A stretch of DNA of 64,000 nt from Cyclobacteriaceae bacterium (GCA_028278225.1 JANQEU010000030.1:124001-188000), one strand, 5' to 3'; positions 9,897-18,576 are shown, counted from the stretch's first letter. Notes: a model not told the origin generated them from the letters alone. Program-made: numbers and translations.

Positions 9897-9924
9897 GAAA
9901 AAAGCCGGAGGAAAACCCGGCTTT
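9897..9924 (-). terminator. Intrinsic terminator, copy in tandem unit 1
   Basis: Read on the minus strand, arms AAAGCCGG and CCGGCTTT flank an eight-base loop and are followed by a run of T. It is the same hairpin that follows the intact tRNA-Arg, here downstream of the broken tRNA copy. Confidence 0.7.
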
Positions 9925-9926
9925 TG

Positions 9927-9982
9927 TACGCCCGCAGGCCTGCATGTCGCAGACAGGGACTCGAACCCCGAACTCCCTGCTT
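9927..9982 (-). pseudogene. Broken tRNA-Arg 3' half with a 19-base insertion
   Basis: On the minus strand the sequence matches the intact tRNA-Arg from part of the anticodon arm through the T arm, acceptor strand and discriminator. A 19-base insertion (9938-9956) interrupts the T-arm/acceptor junction; with its flanks it reads CCTGCATGTCGCAGACAGG, an imperfect hairpin with CCTG and CAGG ends. Beyond the CCCTGCTT segment, the 5' half of the tRNA is replaced by a GC-rich hairpin. No functional tRNA can fold from it. Confidence 0.75.
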
Positions 9983-10030
9983 TCTTGCCCGCCGAAGCAA
10001 AGCGGTGGCGGGGAAGGCCTTTATTTAATA

Positions 10031-10139
10031 GTCATTTCGACCGCAGGGAGATACCCGACCAGGGAATCTTTTCATGTAATTAGGTATACTGCATTTTTTG
10101 AATGGATTTCTCTCTCCGCCATGCTCCGTTCGAAATGAC
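10031..10139. repeat. REP-like inverted repeat, copy 2
   Basis: This is the second copy of the GTCATTTCGACC...GTTCGAAATGAC element, in tandem unit 2, differing from copy 1 at scattered positions. Ends and length are preserved. Confidence 0.65.
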
Positions 10140-10195
10140 ACCTGAAAATTGTATTGGGAGGAATAATCAATTTCAGGAGTTGGATCTGGAAAATG

Positions 10196-10222
10196 AAAAA
10201 AGCCGGAGGAAAACCCGGCTTT
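10196..10222 (-). terminator. Intrinsic terminator of tRNA-Arg
   Basis: Minus-strand hairpin with arms AAAGCCGG and CCGGCTTT followed by a T run, three bases beyond the 3' end of tRNA-Arg. The stem is 8 bp with an 8-base loop. Confidence 0.8.
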
Positions 10223-10224
10223 CG

Positions 10225-10298
<74 letters not shown>

Positions 10299-10301
10299 AA
10301 T

Positions 10302-10328
10302 AAAAAATCTGCCGTAATATGCAGATTT
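10302..10328 (-). terminator. Intrinsic terminator between tRNA-Ser and tRNA-Arg
   Basis: Arms AATCTGC (10306-10312) and GCAGATT (10321-10327) flank an eight-base loop, with six T on the minus strand immediately after the stem. It follows the broken tRNA-Ser tail at 10336-10352 and precedes the tRNA-Arg promoter region. Confidence 0.65.
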
Positions 10329-10352
10329 GGTTTTGCGGAGAGAGGGGGATTA
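10321..10352 (-). pseudogene. tRNA-Ser 3' tail copy (direct repeat of 10471-10502)
   Basis: These 32 bases match 10471-10502 and so comprise the acceptor 3' strand, part of the T arm and the first bases downstream of tRNA-Ser, placed 150 bases further along the minus strand. After GGGGGATT the identity to the tRNA ends. It is a tail-only copy and cannot encode a tRNA. Confidence 0.8.
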
Positions 10353-10420
10353 ATTTCATTGATCCCTGATGGGAACCAATAAAACAAAATCCGATACTTC
10401 GTATCAGTTGACCTCCCAAT

Positions 10421-10447
10421 CTCAATTTCAAGCAAGCTTGAATTGAG
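10421..10447. repeat. 27-base near-palindrome downstream of tRNA-Ser
   Basis: Arms CTCAATTTCAAGC and GCTTGAATTGAG pair with one unpaired base. It sits between two other hairpins (GATAC/GTATC at 10393-10405 and AATCTGC/GCAGATT at 10460-10477). A related AAGCTTGCTTC hairpin occurs downstream of tRNA-Cys at 56535-56559. Confidence 0.6.
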
Positions 10448-10459
10448 CTTCCTCCGGTC

Positions 10460-10477
10460 AATCTGCTATCGCAGATT
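10460..10477 (-). terminator. Hairpin directly after tRNA-Ser
   Basis: Arms AATCTGC and GCAGATT with a TATC loop lie nine bases beyond the tRNA-Ser 3' end on the minus strand. There is no long T run, so it may be a processing or weak termination hairpin instead of a full terminator. Confidence 0.4.
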
Positions 10478-10484
10478 TGGTTTT

Positions 10485-10573
<89 letters not shown>

Positions 10574-10608
10574 GGGATTTACTTAATTGTTAACACACAA
10601 TCTATTTG

Positions 10609-10746
10609 ACTGTCGGCTTCTCCGACAGTTTATCCGCCAATCGGCGGATGGTTTAAGCCCTGCCAGCCGGCAGGCAGGCCCTCACCCACCTCTCCGGGAT
10701 ATGCTTAAATTGTTAGCGTAACAACCACTCATCCACCTCCTGTGGA
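10609..10746 (-). pseudogene. Broken tRNA-Ser 5' copies interrupted by short hairpins
   Basis: Plus-strand blocks GACAGTTTA, TGGTTTAAGCC and CTCACCCACCTCTCCGGGAT (10624-10700) match the 5' half of tRNA-Ser in order, and similarity continues upstream of the gene (CTTAA...TTGTTA). The matching blocks are separated by inverted repeats: ACTGTCGG/CCGACAGT at 10609-10629, ATCCGCC/GGCGGAT at 10632-10649, replacing the anticodon loop, and CCTGCC/GGCAGG at 10659-10674. A third, shorter copy (CCACTCATCCACCTCC, 10725-10740) runs into ATCCAC/GTGGAT at 10731-10746. None can encode a tRNA. Confidence 0.75.
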
Positions 10747-10860
10747 TGTTCCTGAAAAAGGACTGCAAATATAGTCTTTAAGCCAAAAAACTAACCTCAT
10801 CAAATAATAAAATAATTGGATCTGCAATTCCTTAAAAATCGTTAAATCCTAAACCCTTCA

Positions 10861-10891
10861 TTGGGCATCCATCAGGAGTTCTCTATTTTTG
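10861..10891 (+). promoter_or_regulatory. Predicted Bacteroidota promoter of batB-batC
   Basis: A TATTTTTG box (10884-10891) fits the TAnnTTTG -7 consensus, with TTG at 10861-10863 twenty bases upstream as the -33 element. The predicted transcript start falls within about four bases of the batB ATG at 10899, so the message would be nearly leaderless. Confidence 0.55.
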
Positions 10892-10898
10892 GCGACTT

Positions 10899-11867
10899 AT
10901 GGTTTGGGCAAACAGCATTGGGACATTTGAGATCATAGTAATTATTCTTTTCCTGACCTTCTACGCCCTGTATGCCGGAAGGGTGATCACCATAACCAAT
11001 CGACTGAAAATTCCATTCCAAAGTGTTTTCTGGAAGCTTTTCCTCCGATTCGCCTACTTTACATTATTCATTGCGGCACTGCTTGGCCCGTCTTTCGGCG
11101 AAACTACAAAAGAGATCAAATCCGTGGGCAAGGACATTTTTATTTGTGTGGATCTGTCGCAATCGATGAATGCATTCGATATTCAGCCTACACGGCTGGA
11201 AAAAGTCAAATTTGAATTAAAAAACATCGTTGAAGCCTTTAATAGTGATCGCAAGGGACTGATCATGTTTAGCAACGAAGCATTCATGCAATGCCCGCTT
11301 ACCTACGACAACAATGCCCTCAACCTTTTTATTCAAACACTTAACACGACGCTCGTCCCAAATACAGGAACGGATTTTGGTCCGCCGTTAAAAATGGCTC
11401 TGAAAAAACTTGAATCCGAAGAGAGTTCCCAAACACGCCAGAAATCAAAGATCATTGTACTGATCAGCGATGGAGAGGATTTTGGGGATGAAACCGATGA
11501 GATTGCCGAAGAAGTCGAGAGGAGCGGGATCAAGCTATTTACACTGGGTGTTGGTACGGAAAGAGGGAGTAAGATACAAACCAACCGGGGGTTCAAGCGG
11601 GACCGCCAGGGATCTGAGGTTGTGACGAAGCTCAACCCCGCTTCCCTCAAAAAACTGGCGGCTGACACCGGTGGAAAATATTTTGAAATAAATGAATCAA
11701 AAAACGATGTAAATCGATTAATAAATACAATCAATTTGATAGAAGGTGAGCTCAGGGATTCGAAGCAGGTTGACGCCAAATCGAACAAATACTTTTATTT
11801 CCTTGCGCTGGCATTGTTCTTCATATTGATCGACATTATGGTAAGTGTAAGAGTGGTAAGAATATGA
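10899..11867 (+). CDS. batB: BatB-type von Willebrand factor A membrane protein
   Basis: A 322-residue protein with TM helices at about residues 9-27 and 49-65, a periplasmic VWA domain at about 78-290 and a C-terminal TM helix (YFYFLALALFFILIDIMVSV). The metal-ion-dependent adhesion site begins DLSQS (Asp85, Ser87, Ser89), with a later threonine in NTGTD and SDGEDFGDE completing the MIDAS set. Bat proteins form a membrane complex linked to envelope stress and aerotolerance, usually encoded as moxR-DUF58-batA-batB-batC-batD. Only batB and batC are present here, with tRNAs immediately upstream. The gene overlaps batC by four bases, so translation is probably coupled. Confidence 0.88.
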   Translation: MVWANSIGTFEIIVIILFLTFYALYAGRVITITNRLKIPFQSVFWKLFLRFAYFTLFIAALLGPSFGETTKEIKSVGKDIFICVDLSQSMNAFDIQPTRLEKVKFELKNIVEAFNSDRKGLIMFSNEAFMQCPLTYDNNALNLFIQTLNTTLVPNTGTDFGPPLKMALKKLESEESSQTRQKSKIIVLISDGEDFGDETDEIAEEVERSGIKLFTLGVGTERGSKIQTNRGFKRDRQGSEVVTKLNPASLKKLAADTGGKYFEINESKNDVNRLINTINLIEGELRDSKQVDAKSNKYFYFLALALFFILIDIMVSVRVVRI

Positions 11868-12679
11868 TCAGGCACCTTTTAATTATCGCGATACTATTCT
11901 CAAACAATCCAAAGGAGATAGCCCGGGTCAATAATCTCAAAAAAGAAGCGGAAAAGGCATTTGCTTCGGGGGAATTTCAGAGCGCGATCAATAACTACCG
12001 ATACCTGATTGACAGCATGGATATCGATGAAGATGAGATCTATCTCAACCTGGCGCATGCTTACTACCAGGCTGATGACACCGCAAATGCAAGGACCTAT
12101 TACTCACAGGCTTCAATGTCAGACAACAGGGAGTTAAAATCGATTGCCTATCAGCAGTTGGGAGTGATGTCCAAGGGCCCCCAGACCCTGCAACAATCAC
12201 TTCAGTATTTGAAAGCATCCCTGAAGACTGATCCATTAAATGACGATGCGCGATATGACTATGAACTCGTCAAAAAACTGATCAAAGAGCAGCAACAGCA
12301 GAACCAGGATCAGCAAAATCAAGATCAGCAAAACGAAGAAAATCAGGACCAGGAAAACCAGCAGAATCAGGAAAATCAACAAGACCAGCAGGGAGAAGAG
12401 AATCAGGACCAGGATCAGCAGGAACAGGAAGGCCAGGAACAGGAGGGTGACGAACAAAAAGAGGGAGAACAACAAGAACAGCAGCAACAGGAAGGTGAGG
12501 AACAACAGCAGGATCAAAACCAGGAGATGAGCACAAAGGAAAAGCTCGAACAAATGAACATCAGTGAGGAAAAAGCCCGCATGATCCTTGAAGCTATGCG
12601 TAACGGAGAGATCCAGTACCTTCAACAGCAAAAGCGAAAGGCCACGGAACGTCCAAAGAGCGGAAAACCGGATTGGTAA
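11864..12679 (+). CDS. batC: BatC-type TPR protein with Gln/Glu-rich tail
   Basis: A 271-residue protein. After a short hydrophobic start (HLLIIAILFSNNP), TPR helices occupy about residues 25-140 (AEKAFASGEFQSAINNYRYLID, DEIYLNLAHAYYQADDTANARTYY). Residues 145-225 are almost entirely Gln, Glu, Asn and Asp in QDQQN/QEQE-type repeats, followed by a conserved-looking C-terminal helix (STKEKLEQMNISEEKARMILEAMRNGEIQYLQQQ). That order is typical of BatC, which partners the VWA proteins BatA and BatB. The low-complexity repeat probably varies in length between strains. It ends the two-gene operon; no batD follows. Confidence 0.85.
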   Translation: MIRHLLIIAILFSNNPKEIARVNNLKKEAEKAFASGEFQSAINNYRYLIDSMDIDEDEIYLNLAHAYYQADDTANARTYYSQASMSDNRELKSIAYQQLGVMSKGPQTLQQSLQYLKASLKTDPLNDDARYDYELVKKLIKEQQQQNQDQQNQDQQNEENQDQENQQNQENQQDQQGEENQDQDQQEQEGQEQEGDEQKEGEQQEQQQQEGEEQQQDQNQEMSTKEKLEQMNISEEKARMILEAMRNGEIQYLQQQKRKATERPKSGKPDW

Positions 12680-12768
12680 TTCGGTTGCGAGTTACATGTT
12701 ACCGGTTTTAATGAGAACGGGCACCTGAAACCCGGAACTCATAACTGGTATTTGAACGGCCGCTCCTG

Positions 12769-12776
12769 TACCTTTG
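12769..12776 (+). promoter_or_regulatory. Predicted -7 box upstream of thiolase
   Basis: TACCTTTG matches the TAnnTTTG consensus 49 bases before the thiolase ATG. A TTTG at 12751-12754 could be the -33 element, although the 14-base spacing is shorter than usual. Confidence 0.4.
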
Positions 12777-12824
12777 TTACTCAAATAAACACTCTCAAAT
12801 CATCTTAATTCTATACTATAAATA

Positions 12825-14003
12825 ATGGAAGAAGTATTTATCGTCTCAGCAGTTCGCACCCCAATCGGAAGCTTTGGTGGAGCGTTATCCGGTTTCTCTG
12901 CTACCCAACTCGGAACATTTGCACTAAAAGGGGCCCTGGAAAAATCCGGGGTAGATACATCCGAAATAAACGAAGTATTCTTTGGAAACGTGGTAAGCGC
13001 CGGGTTAGGACAGGCACCGGCCCGTCAGGCGGCGCTGGGTGCCGGGATCGGACAGAACGTACCCTGCACCACCGTCAACAAAGTATGTGCATCCGGAATG
13101 AAATCCGTCATGCTGGGGGCTCAAACGATCATGCTGGGAATCAATGAGGTCGTGATGACTGGCGGGATGGAAAGCATGTCAAATATCCCGTTTTACCTTC
13201 CCAAAGCCAGGTTCGGATACAAATACGGTCATGGTCAAATGCTTGACGGGCTGATGCATGACGGGCTCTGGGAGGCATACAATCAATTTCCTATGGGCAG
13301 TTGCGCGGACAACACGGCGAAAGAAATGAATATATCAAGGGAAGAACAGGATGCGTTTGCCATCACTTCCTACAAAAGAGTTGCCGCCAGTACTGCAGCT
13401 GGTAAATTCAAAGATGAGATCATTCCTGTGGAGATCCCTCAGCGGAAAGGCGATCCTGTTGTGATGAGTGAAGATGAAGAATATAAAAATGTGAATTTTG
13501 ACAAAATACCTTCACTTAGACCTGTATTCAACAAAGATGGAACGGTGACGGCCGCAAATGCCTCAACAATAAATGACGGCGCCTCAGCCATTCTCCTTGT
13601 CGGTAAAAAGAAGATGGAGGAACTGGGACTAAGTCCGGTGGCCAAAATAAGAGGATTTGGTGATGCTGCGCAGGACCCGCTTTGGTTTACAACCGCACCT
13701 TCTCTGGCTATCCCAAAAGCCATGAAGCACGCCGGAGTTGAGATGTCGGATATCGACTACTTTGAGATCAATGAGGCTTTTTCAGCGGTAGCTATTGCCA
13801 ATAACAAAAAACTTGACCTGGATCCTGAAAAAGTAAATGTTTTTGGAGGAGCTGTCGCTCTCGGCCATCCGCTTGGCGCTTCCGGGGCGCGGATCATTAC
13901 CACGCTAAATTCCGTACTCCATGATAACGGAGGTACCATTGGCGTGGCTGGAATATGCAATGGAGGCGGTGGAGCTTCGGCTATTGTGATCGAAAAAGTT
14001 TAG
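12825..14003 (+). CDS. Acetyl-CoA C-acetyltransferase (thiolase II type)
   Basis: A 392-residue thiolase of standard length. The acylated cysteine is Cys88 in VNKVCASGMKSV, the catalytic histidine is in GGAVALGHPLGASGAR, and the second cysteine is in GICNGGGGASA near the C-terminus. ESMSNIPFY and NASTINDGASA are also family signatures. It condenses two acetyl-CoA to acetoacetyl-CoA or runs the reverse thiolysis, depending on metabolic setting. It acts in the cytosol as a tetramer. No beta-oxidation, ketone-body or PHB genes are adjacent, so biosynthetic and degradative roles cannot be separated. Confidence 0.92.
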   Translation: MEEVFIVSAVRTPIGSFGGALSGFSATQLGTFALKGALEKSGVDTSEINEVFFGNVVSAGLGQAPARQAALGAGIGQNVPCTTVNKVCASGMKSVMLGAQTIMLGINEVVMTGGMESMSNIPFYLPKARFGYKYGHGQMLDGLMHDGLWEAYNQFPMGSCADNTAKEMNISREEQDAFAITSYKRVAASTAAGKFKDEIIPVEIPQRKGDPVVMSEDEEYKNVNFDKIPSLRPVFNKDGTVTAANASTINDGASAILLVGKKKMEELGLSPVAKIRGFGDAAQDPLWFTTAPSLAIPKAMKHAGVEMSDIDYFEINEAFSAVAIANNKKLDLDPEKVNVFGGAVALGHPLGASGARIITTLNSVLHDNGGTIGVAGICNGGGGASAIVIEKV

Positions 14004-14058
14004 CCGTTGCAATTTATAAATGCGGACTGTCGTTAATCGCAAAAGATTATCTTGCGTT

Positions 14059-15378
14059 ATGCGTAGCAGCCTGTTGGTTCTGTTATTTCTATTAAGTATT
14101 AGCGGCAATGGTCAGGAGAAGGTCGTCACCTATTACGCAAATGATCCGGATGCAATCGACGAGGAATATTTCGTCATTTTTGAGGACACAGCTATTCTTC
14201 ACGGTCCATACAATAAATACTACATAAGCGGCCAGGTTTCAATCGAGGGGAATTACGATAAAGGAAAACGCTCAGGCCTCTTCACCAATTACTATGAAAA
14301 TGGAACCATACAACGCACTACAACTTATGAAAACGGACTTAGACAGGGGATTACGCAGATATTCAATCCGGATGGTACAGTGCTGCAGGAAGCGGTGTTC
14401 GAAGACGACACCATTACCGGTGAGATCAAACTATATCATGAAAGCGGGGAAATAAAAGGATCCACTGAATTCAAATCCGGGAAACCTGACGGATTGGTTG
14501 TTACCTATTATCCAAATGGTAACAAACAGGAGGAAATAACTTATATAGACGGCAGACCAAACGGGCTTTCCAGGCAGTTCTACGAAACGGGTGTAGTAAA
14601 AATTGAAGCTGAATATACCAATGGAAAGCTCAATGGTTACTATAAAACATTTTATCCGAGCGGCATTCTGGAAATGGAAGTTTTAAACCTTCAGGGCATT
14701 AGGTCTGGTTATGTAAAGAGATATTACGAAAACGAGCAAGTGGCCTCAGTTGGAAACTACAGAAACGGCCTGTTGCAAGGTGACTACACCAACTATTACC
14801 AAACAGGCCAGGTCAAATCAGAATTAACTTACGTGAACGGGAAACTGTCCGGAGAGAACTACGAATACCATGAAAATGGAAAAACAAAGAAATTGTCGAA
14901 CTATTCCAAAGATGGTCTGGATGCTGTCATTGAAGAGTTCAATGGAAGTGGAAAACTTGTTGCCGAAAAGAAACTGGAGAATGAGTTACCTTCAGGAAAA
15001 TGGAATTACTACGATGACCGTGGCAGACTGATCACGGAAGAGAACTATCAGAATGGCAGGCTCCATGGTCCACGAATCACTTATCATCGTAAGAACATTC
15101 TCACAAGCGAGTCCTATCTTCTGGGCAGAAAAGACGGCGAGTGGAAGATCTATAGTGAAAAAGGGAAACTGGTGGAGGTGGCAAATTACAAACGGGATCT
15201 TCTTCATGGATGGTTTATCAAATATCAGCCAAACGGCAAGAAGGAGTACGAGGGCAACTATATCAACAACAAGCGAAACGGAGAATGGATCTACTATTCC
15301 CCCAGGGAGGAACCCATTTTAAAGGAGAGATATCAGAGTGGTGTGATCCTTGAGCGGATTGAAATCAACCCCAATTAA
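14059..15378 (+). CDS. Secreted YwqK/MORN-type repeat protein
   Basis: A 439-residue protein from the ATG at 14059, giving signal peptide [19 protein letters not shown]; an earlier ATG at 14020 adds 13 charged residues that would spoil the signal. The remainder consists of about 17 repeats of 22-24 residues with the pattern G.Y..YY.NG.......Y.NG...G ([39 protein letters not shown]). This is the MORN_2 repeat, often annotated YwqK-family antitoxin. The long exported array has no partner toxin nearby, so it is more likely a surface or periplasmic beta-scaffold. The trailing [18 protein letters not shown] shows the array is complete. Confidence 0.82.
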   Translation: MRSSLLVLLFLLSISGNGQEKVVTYYANDPDAIDEEYFVIFEDTAILHGPYNKYYISGQVSIEGNYDKGKRSGLFTNYYENGTIQRTTTYENGLRQGITQIFNPDGTVLQEAVFEDDTITGEIKLYHESGEIKGSTEFKSGKPDGLVVTYYPNGNKQEEITYIDGRPNGLSRQFYETGVVKIEAEYTNGKLNGYYKTFYPSGILEMEVLNLQGIRSGYVKRYYENEQVASVGNYRNGLLQGDYTNYYQTGQVKSELTYVNGKLSGENYEYHENGKTKKLSNYSKDGLDAVIEEFNGSGKLVAEKKLENELPSGKWNYYDDRGRLITEENYQNGRLHGPRITYHRKNILTSESYLLGRKDGEWKIYSEKGKLVEVANYKRDLLHGWFIKYQPNGKKEYEGNYINNKRNGEWIYYSPREEPILKERYQSGVILERIEINPN

Positions 15379-15405
15379 ACCTGTGTCAGGAATCGGCGAA
15401 ACTGC

Positions 15406-15413
15406 TATCTTTG
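15406..15413 (+). promoter_or_regulatory. Predicted -7 box of purC
   Basis: TATCTTTG matches TAnnTTTG and ends seven bases before the purC ATG at 15420, predicting a transcript with almost no 5' leader. No convincing -33 element is seen. Confidence 0.45.
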
Positions 15414-15419
15414 CTGCCG

Positions 15420-16385
15420 ATGAACACAGGCATCAAATACACTGAATTTTCGCTACCCGGACAAACCGGAAAATACACCGGTAAGGTGCGGGATGTATAT
15501 TCACTCGACAATGTCCTGGTCATGATCGCAAGCGACCGTATTTCGGCCTTTGATGTGGTTCTGCCCAGGCCGATCCCCTACAAAGGCCAGGTACTTAATC
15601 AGGTCGCCGCCAAATTCCTTAAAGCCACAGAAGATATCGTTCCAAACTGGGTGGTGGATGTACCGGATCCTAATGTTACAATTGGGAGAAGGTGTGAACC
15701 TTTTCAGGTTGAAATGGTTATTCGCGGATATGTTGCCGGACATGCCTGGCGCGTTTACAATTCAGGAGAAAGAACGCTCTGTGGAAACCCTCTTCCCGAG
15801 GGATTGAAAGAGAATGACCGGCTGCCGGAGCCAATCATTACGCCAGCAACCAAAGCGCATGAAGGCCATGATGAAGATATCTCCAAAGAAGAGATTCTTG
15901 CACAGGGAATTGTTTCAGCAGAGGATTACGAACAATTGGAAGCCTACACTTACAGGTTGTTTGAAAGAGGGACTGAAATGGCAAGAGAAAAAGGGCTGAT
16001 ACTGGTAGACACCAAATATGAATTTGGAAAGGCCGATGGTAAAATTTACCTGATAGATGAGATCCATACCCCGGATTCATCGAGGTATTTTTATGTTGAC
16101 ACTTACCAGGAACTCCAGGACAGGAACGAACCTCAGCGACAACTATCCAAGGAGTTTGTCAGAAAATGGTTGATGGAAAATGGATTTCAGGGAAAGGAAG
16201 GACAAGTCGTCCCTGAAATGGATGACGATTTCGTAGAGCTCGTTTCCAGTCGTTACATTGAACTATACGAAAAGATCACCGGTTCCGGGTTTCACAAGTC
16301 GGATCAGGAAAATATCATGGACCGTATGGAGAAAAACATAATTGAATCCCTAAAAGACTGTAAATACAAAATAACAATCAAATGA
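15420..16385 (+). CDS. purC: Phosphoribosylaminoimidazole-succinocarboxamide synthase (SAICAR synthase)
   Basis: A 321-residue enzyme that ligates aspartate to CAIR with ATP in step eight of purine synthesis. Family motifs are GKVRDVYSL (ATP loop), [52 protein letters not shown] and [14 protein letters not shown]. The ATG at 15420 is preferred to a TTG at 15411. The length is that of the long PurC form (about 310-320 residues) common in Bacteroidota instead of the 240-residue E. coli type. The stop overlaps the next start by four bases (ATGA), so purC and the STAS gene are probably co-translated. Confidence 0.96.
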   Translation: MNTGIKYTEFSLPGQTGKYTGKVRDVYSLDNVLVMIASDRISAFDVVLPRPIPYKGQVLNQVAAKFLKATEDIVPNWVVDVPDPNVTIGRRCEPFQVEMVIRGYVAGHAWRVYNSGERTLCGNPLPEGLKENDRLPEPIITPATKAHEGHDEDISKEEILAQGIVSAEDYEQLEAYTYRLFERGTEMAREKGLILVDTKYEFGKADGKIYLIDEIHTPDSSRYFYVDTYQELQDRNEPQRQLSKEFVRKWLMENGFQGKEGQVVPEMDDDFVELVSSRYIELYEKITGSGFHKSDQENIMDRMEKNIIESLKDCKYKITIK

Positions 16386-16765
16386 AATACACTGCTGATA
16401 AACAGGAGAATTACGTGATCATTCAGCTGAATGAAGAGAAGTTGGATACCTCTATTGCTCCTGAGTTGAAATCTGAGTTTGTCACCTTGCAGGCAGAGGG
16501 TTTCAAGCATGTGATCATGAATTTAAAGGATGTGAAATACTCGGATTCTTCCGGTTTGAGCGCTTTACTCGTAGGAAATCGCCTTTTCGGAGAAACCGGA
16601 TCTTTTATACTAAGCAATATTCAGGAACATGTCATGAAGTTGATCAACATTAGTCAACTTGACAAAGTAATGGACATTCTTCCGACTGAAAAGGAAGCTG
16701 TTAATGCTGTTTTCATGAGTGACATCGAAAGTAACCTGAAGGCCGAAGGTGGAGACGAGGAATAG
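16382..16765 (+). CDS. STAS-domain anti-sigma factor antagonist-like protein
   Basis: A 127-residue, single-domain protein. The STAS signature is visible: beta strands ([16 protein letters not shown]), [26 protein letters not shown] with the phosphorylatable serine region at Ser56-Ser57, and [25 protein letters not shown]. Such proteins switch anti-sigma factor kinases, or in Bacteroidota act with other partners. No cognate kinase or phosphatase is nearby. A 20-residue acidic tail extends beyond the domain. It is encoded between purC (4-base overlap) and rnz (5-base gap), in a likely purC-STAS-rnz-yhhQ operon. Confidence 0.9.
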   Translation: MKYTADKQENYVIIQLNEEKLDTSIAPELKSEFVTLQAEGFKHVIMNLKDVKYSDSSGLSALLVGNRLFGETGSFILSNIQEHVMKLINISQLDKVMDILPTEKEAVNAVFMSDIESNLKAEGGDEE

Positions 16766-16770
16766 TCCAA

Positions 16771-17688
16771 TTGTCGTTATCAGTCAAAATACTCGGATCT
16801 AATTCCGCTTCCTTCGCGCACAATCGTCATCATACCTCTCAGATCGTACAGGTACAGAATGAATTGTTTATGGTCGATTGTGGGGAAGGGACCCAACTTC
16901 AGTGTAAAAAATTTGGTGTAAGGCTTTCAAAAATTGACAATATTCTGATCAGCCACCTTCATGGCGATCACTATTATGGACTATTAGGCCTTCTTTCCAC
17001 GATGCACCTTTACGGGAGGACAAAAGAGGTGAAGCTGATCGGTCCGCCCGGATTAATTGAAATAATCACACTTCAACTCAGGTACTCCGAAACCACGTTC
17101 AATTTTAATGTCAATATGATTGAATGGGTGCCTGATAGGGTTGAGTGTGTATTTGAAGATTCAAAACTAACTGTCCATACCATTCCACTGGACCACAGGG
17201 TCCCTTGTAGCGGATATCTTTTTAGAGAGAAGAAAAAAAGAAGAAGAATAAATAAGGAAGCTATTGAAGAAAAGCTCACTCCCAATGTGGTCAACAAACT
17301 TAAGAATGGAGAAGACGTTTATTTTGAGGATGGATCTCTGCGCTTCGAAAATAAGGCAGTAACCCTTCCTCCGTTAAAAGAATTCAGCTATGCTTATTGT
17401 TCGGATACCCGGATTATTCCCGGTTTGAGGGCGCAAATTGAAAATGTAGACATTATGTATCATGAAGCGACTTTCATGGAAGATATGAAAGAAAGAGCAT
17501 ACAATACCTATCACACGACAGCTGCAGAAGCGGCTCAGCTTGCCAGGGATTCCAATATCGATATGCTATTGATCGGACACTTCTCCACAAGATATAAAGA
17601 TCTTCAGCCCGTACTGGCTGAAGCCCGGAGTATATTCAAAAATACGAACCTGGCAACAGAAGGTCAGGTTTTTACACCAAACTTCTGA
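16771..17688 (+). CDS. rnz: Ribonuclease Z
   Basis: A 305-residue metallo-beta-lactamase-fold endonuclease that trims tRNA 3' trailers. The zinc site is seen in HLHGDH (His62, His64, Asp66, His67), with the later ligands in DTRIIPGL, EATFM and LLIGHFSTRY (family motifs IV-V). The length equals bacterial RNase Z short forms. The start is a TTG at 16771, six bases after the previous stop, and no ATG precedes the conserved first strand (SVKILGSNSA). The tRNAs in this window lack encoded CCA, so 3' trimming before CCA addition is the expected pathway. Confidence 0.95.
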   Translation: MSLSVKILGSNSASFAHNRHHTSQIVQVQNELFMVDCGEGTQLQCKKFGVRLSKIDNILISHLHGDHYYGLLGLLSTMHLYGRTKEVKLIGPPGLIEIITLQLRYSETTFNFNVNMIEWVPDRVECVFEDSKLTVHTIPLDHRVPCSGYLFREKKKRRRINKEAIEEKLTPNVVNKLKNGEDVYFEDGSLRFENKAVTLPPLKEFSYAYCSDTRIIPGLRAQIENVDIMYHEATFMEDMKERAYNTYHTTAAEAAQLARDSNIDMLLIGHFSTRYKDLQPVLAEARSIFKNTNLATEGQVFTPNF

Positions 17689-17692
17689 GCAG

Positions 17693-18493
17693 GTGACGGA
17701 TCAGCAGAAGAGAAACAACTTGTTTATAATTCTTACCGGCATTTTTCTGACAAATGCCATACTTGCAGAGGTCATAGGTGTAAAGATATTTTCCGGCGAA
17801 AAGTCAATTGGATTACCTCCTGCCAATATCAGGCTTTTTCAGGACATTGTTTTGGATTTCAATCTGACTGCCGGCGTTATCATCTGGCCTGTAGTTTTTC
17901 TATCCACAGACATTATTAACGAATATTTTGGAAAAAAAGGCGTACGGAAAATAAGCTTCATTGCTGCAGGTTTTATCGCCTATTCTTTCCTGGTTATCTA
18001 TGTCATCACGCTCCTGCCCCCTGCGGGTTTCTGGCTGGATGTCAATTCAACTGATCCCGATGGTAATGCCTTCAATATAAATTTCGCGTTCAACAAAATC
18101 TTCACCCAGGGACTTGGGATCATTGTGGGCTCGCTAACGGCGTTTCTGATCGCCCAGCTGTTGGATGTCTTTGTATTTCAAAAGTTGAGAAAGATCACCG
18201 GGTCGAAAATGATTTGGTTGAGAGCTACAGGTTCTACACTGGTCTCCCAGTTCATCGACAGTTTCGTGGTTCTTGGCATTGCTTTTTATCTCCTGGCTCC
18301 TGAGGAAAGCCGTTGGAGCATTGCTATGGTGATCTCCGTTGGAATCATGAATTACATCTATAAGTTCGTTGTGGCAATTGTACTCACACCTCTGATCTAC
18401 CTCGGACATTACCTGATTGACCGTTACCTTGGAAAAGAACTGGCCGCTGAAATGACTGAAAAGGCAGCAAAAGAAAGCAAAGGGTTTATTTAG
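17693..18493 (+). CDS. yhhQ: YhhQ/VUT-family queuosine precursor transporter
   Basis: A 266-residue membrane protein with six or seven TM helices. Family traits include LTNAILAEVIGVKIF near the start, the charged loop FLSTDIINEYFGKKGVRK and the later RATGSTLVSQFIDSFVVLGIAFY helix. YhhQ proteins import queuosine precursors (preQ0/preQ1) for tRNA modification. Placement directly after RNase Z (4-base gap) gives a tRNA-maturation theme. The start is a GTG at 17693; there is no better start before the first helix. No queuosine synthesis genes are in view, so salvage of precursors is possible but unproven. Confidence 0.87.
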   Translation: MTDQQKRNNLFIILTGIFLTNAILAEVIGVKIFSGEKSIGLPPANIRLFQDIVLDFNLTAGVIIWPVVFLSTDIINEYFGKKGVRKISFIAAGFIAYSFLVIYVITLLPPAGFWLDVNSTDPDGNAFNINFAFNKIFTQGLGIIVGSLTAFLIAQLLDVFVFQKLRKITGSKMIWLRATGSTLVSQFIDSFVVLGIAFYLLAPEESRWSIAMVISVGIMNYIYKFVVAIVLTPLIYLGHYLIDRYLGKELAAEMTEKAAKESKGFI

Positions 18494-18563
18494 GTTGCGG
18501 GTTGCAGGTTGCGGGTTACTGCGGAAATGGCGCAACTAGCAACCAGCAACCGGCAACCCGCAA
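18494..18563. repeat. Inverted GTTGCGGGTTGC repeat in the convergent gap
   Basis: Short blocks of GGTTGCGGGTTGC and its variants on the left face GCAACCAGCAACCGGCAACC blocks on the right around a roughly 20-base spacer, giving a large imperfect hairpin. It sits between the convergent ends of yhhQ and the ABC ATPase, so it may also terminate transcription in both directions. Similar GCAACC runs are common in Bacteroidota intergenic DNA. Confidence 0.6.
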
Positions 18564-18576
18564 CAGAAGCCAGCAC

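Noticed and set aside
12236-12631. Leucine/phenylalanine-rich minus-strand frame of 131 residues
   Set aside because: It is the antisense shadow of the Gln/Glu repeat of batC; its composition follows from CAG/GAA codons, not from a membrane protein.
14059-15378. Toxin-antitoxin pair suggested by the YwqK antitoxin label
   Set aside because: No toxin gene is adjacent and the protein is exported; the label reflects the MORN-type repeat only.
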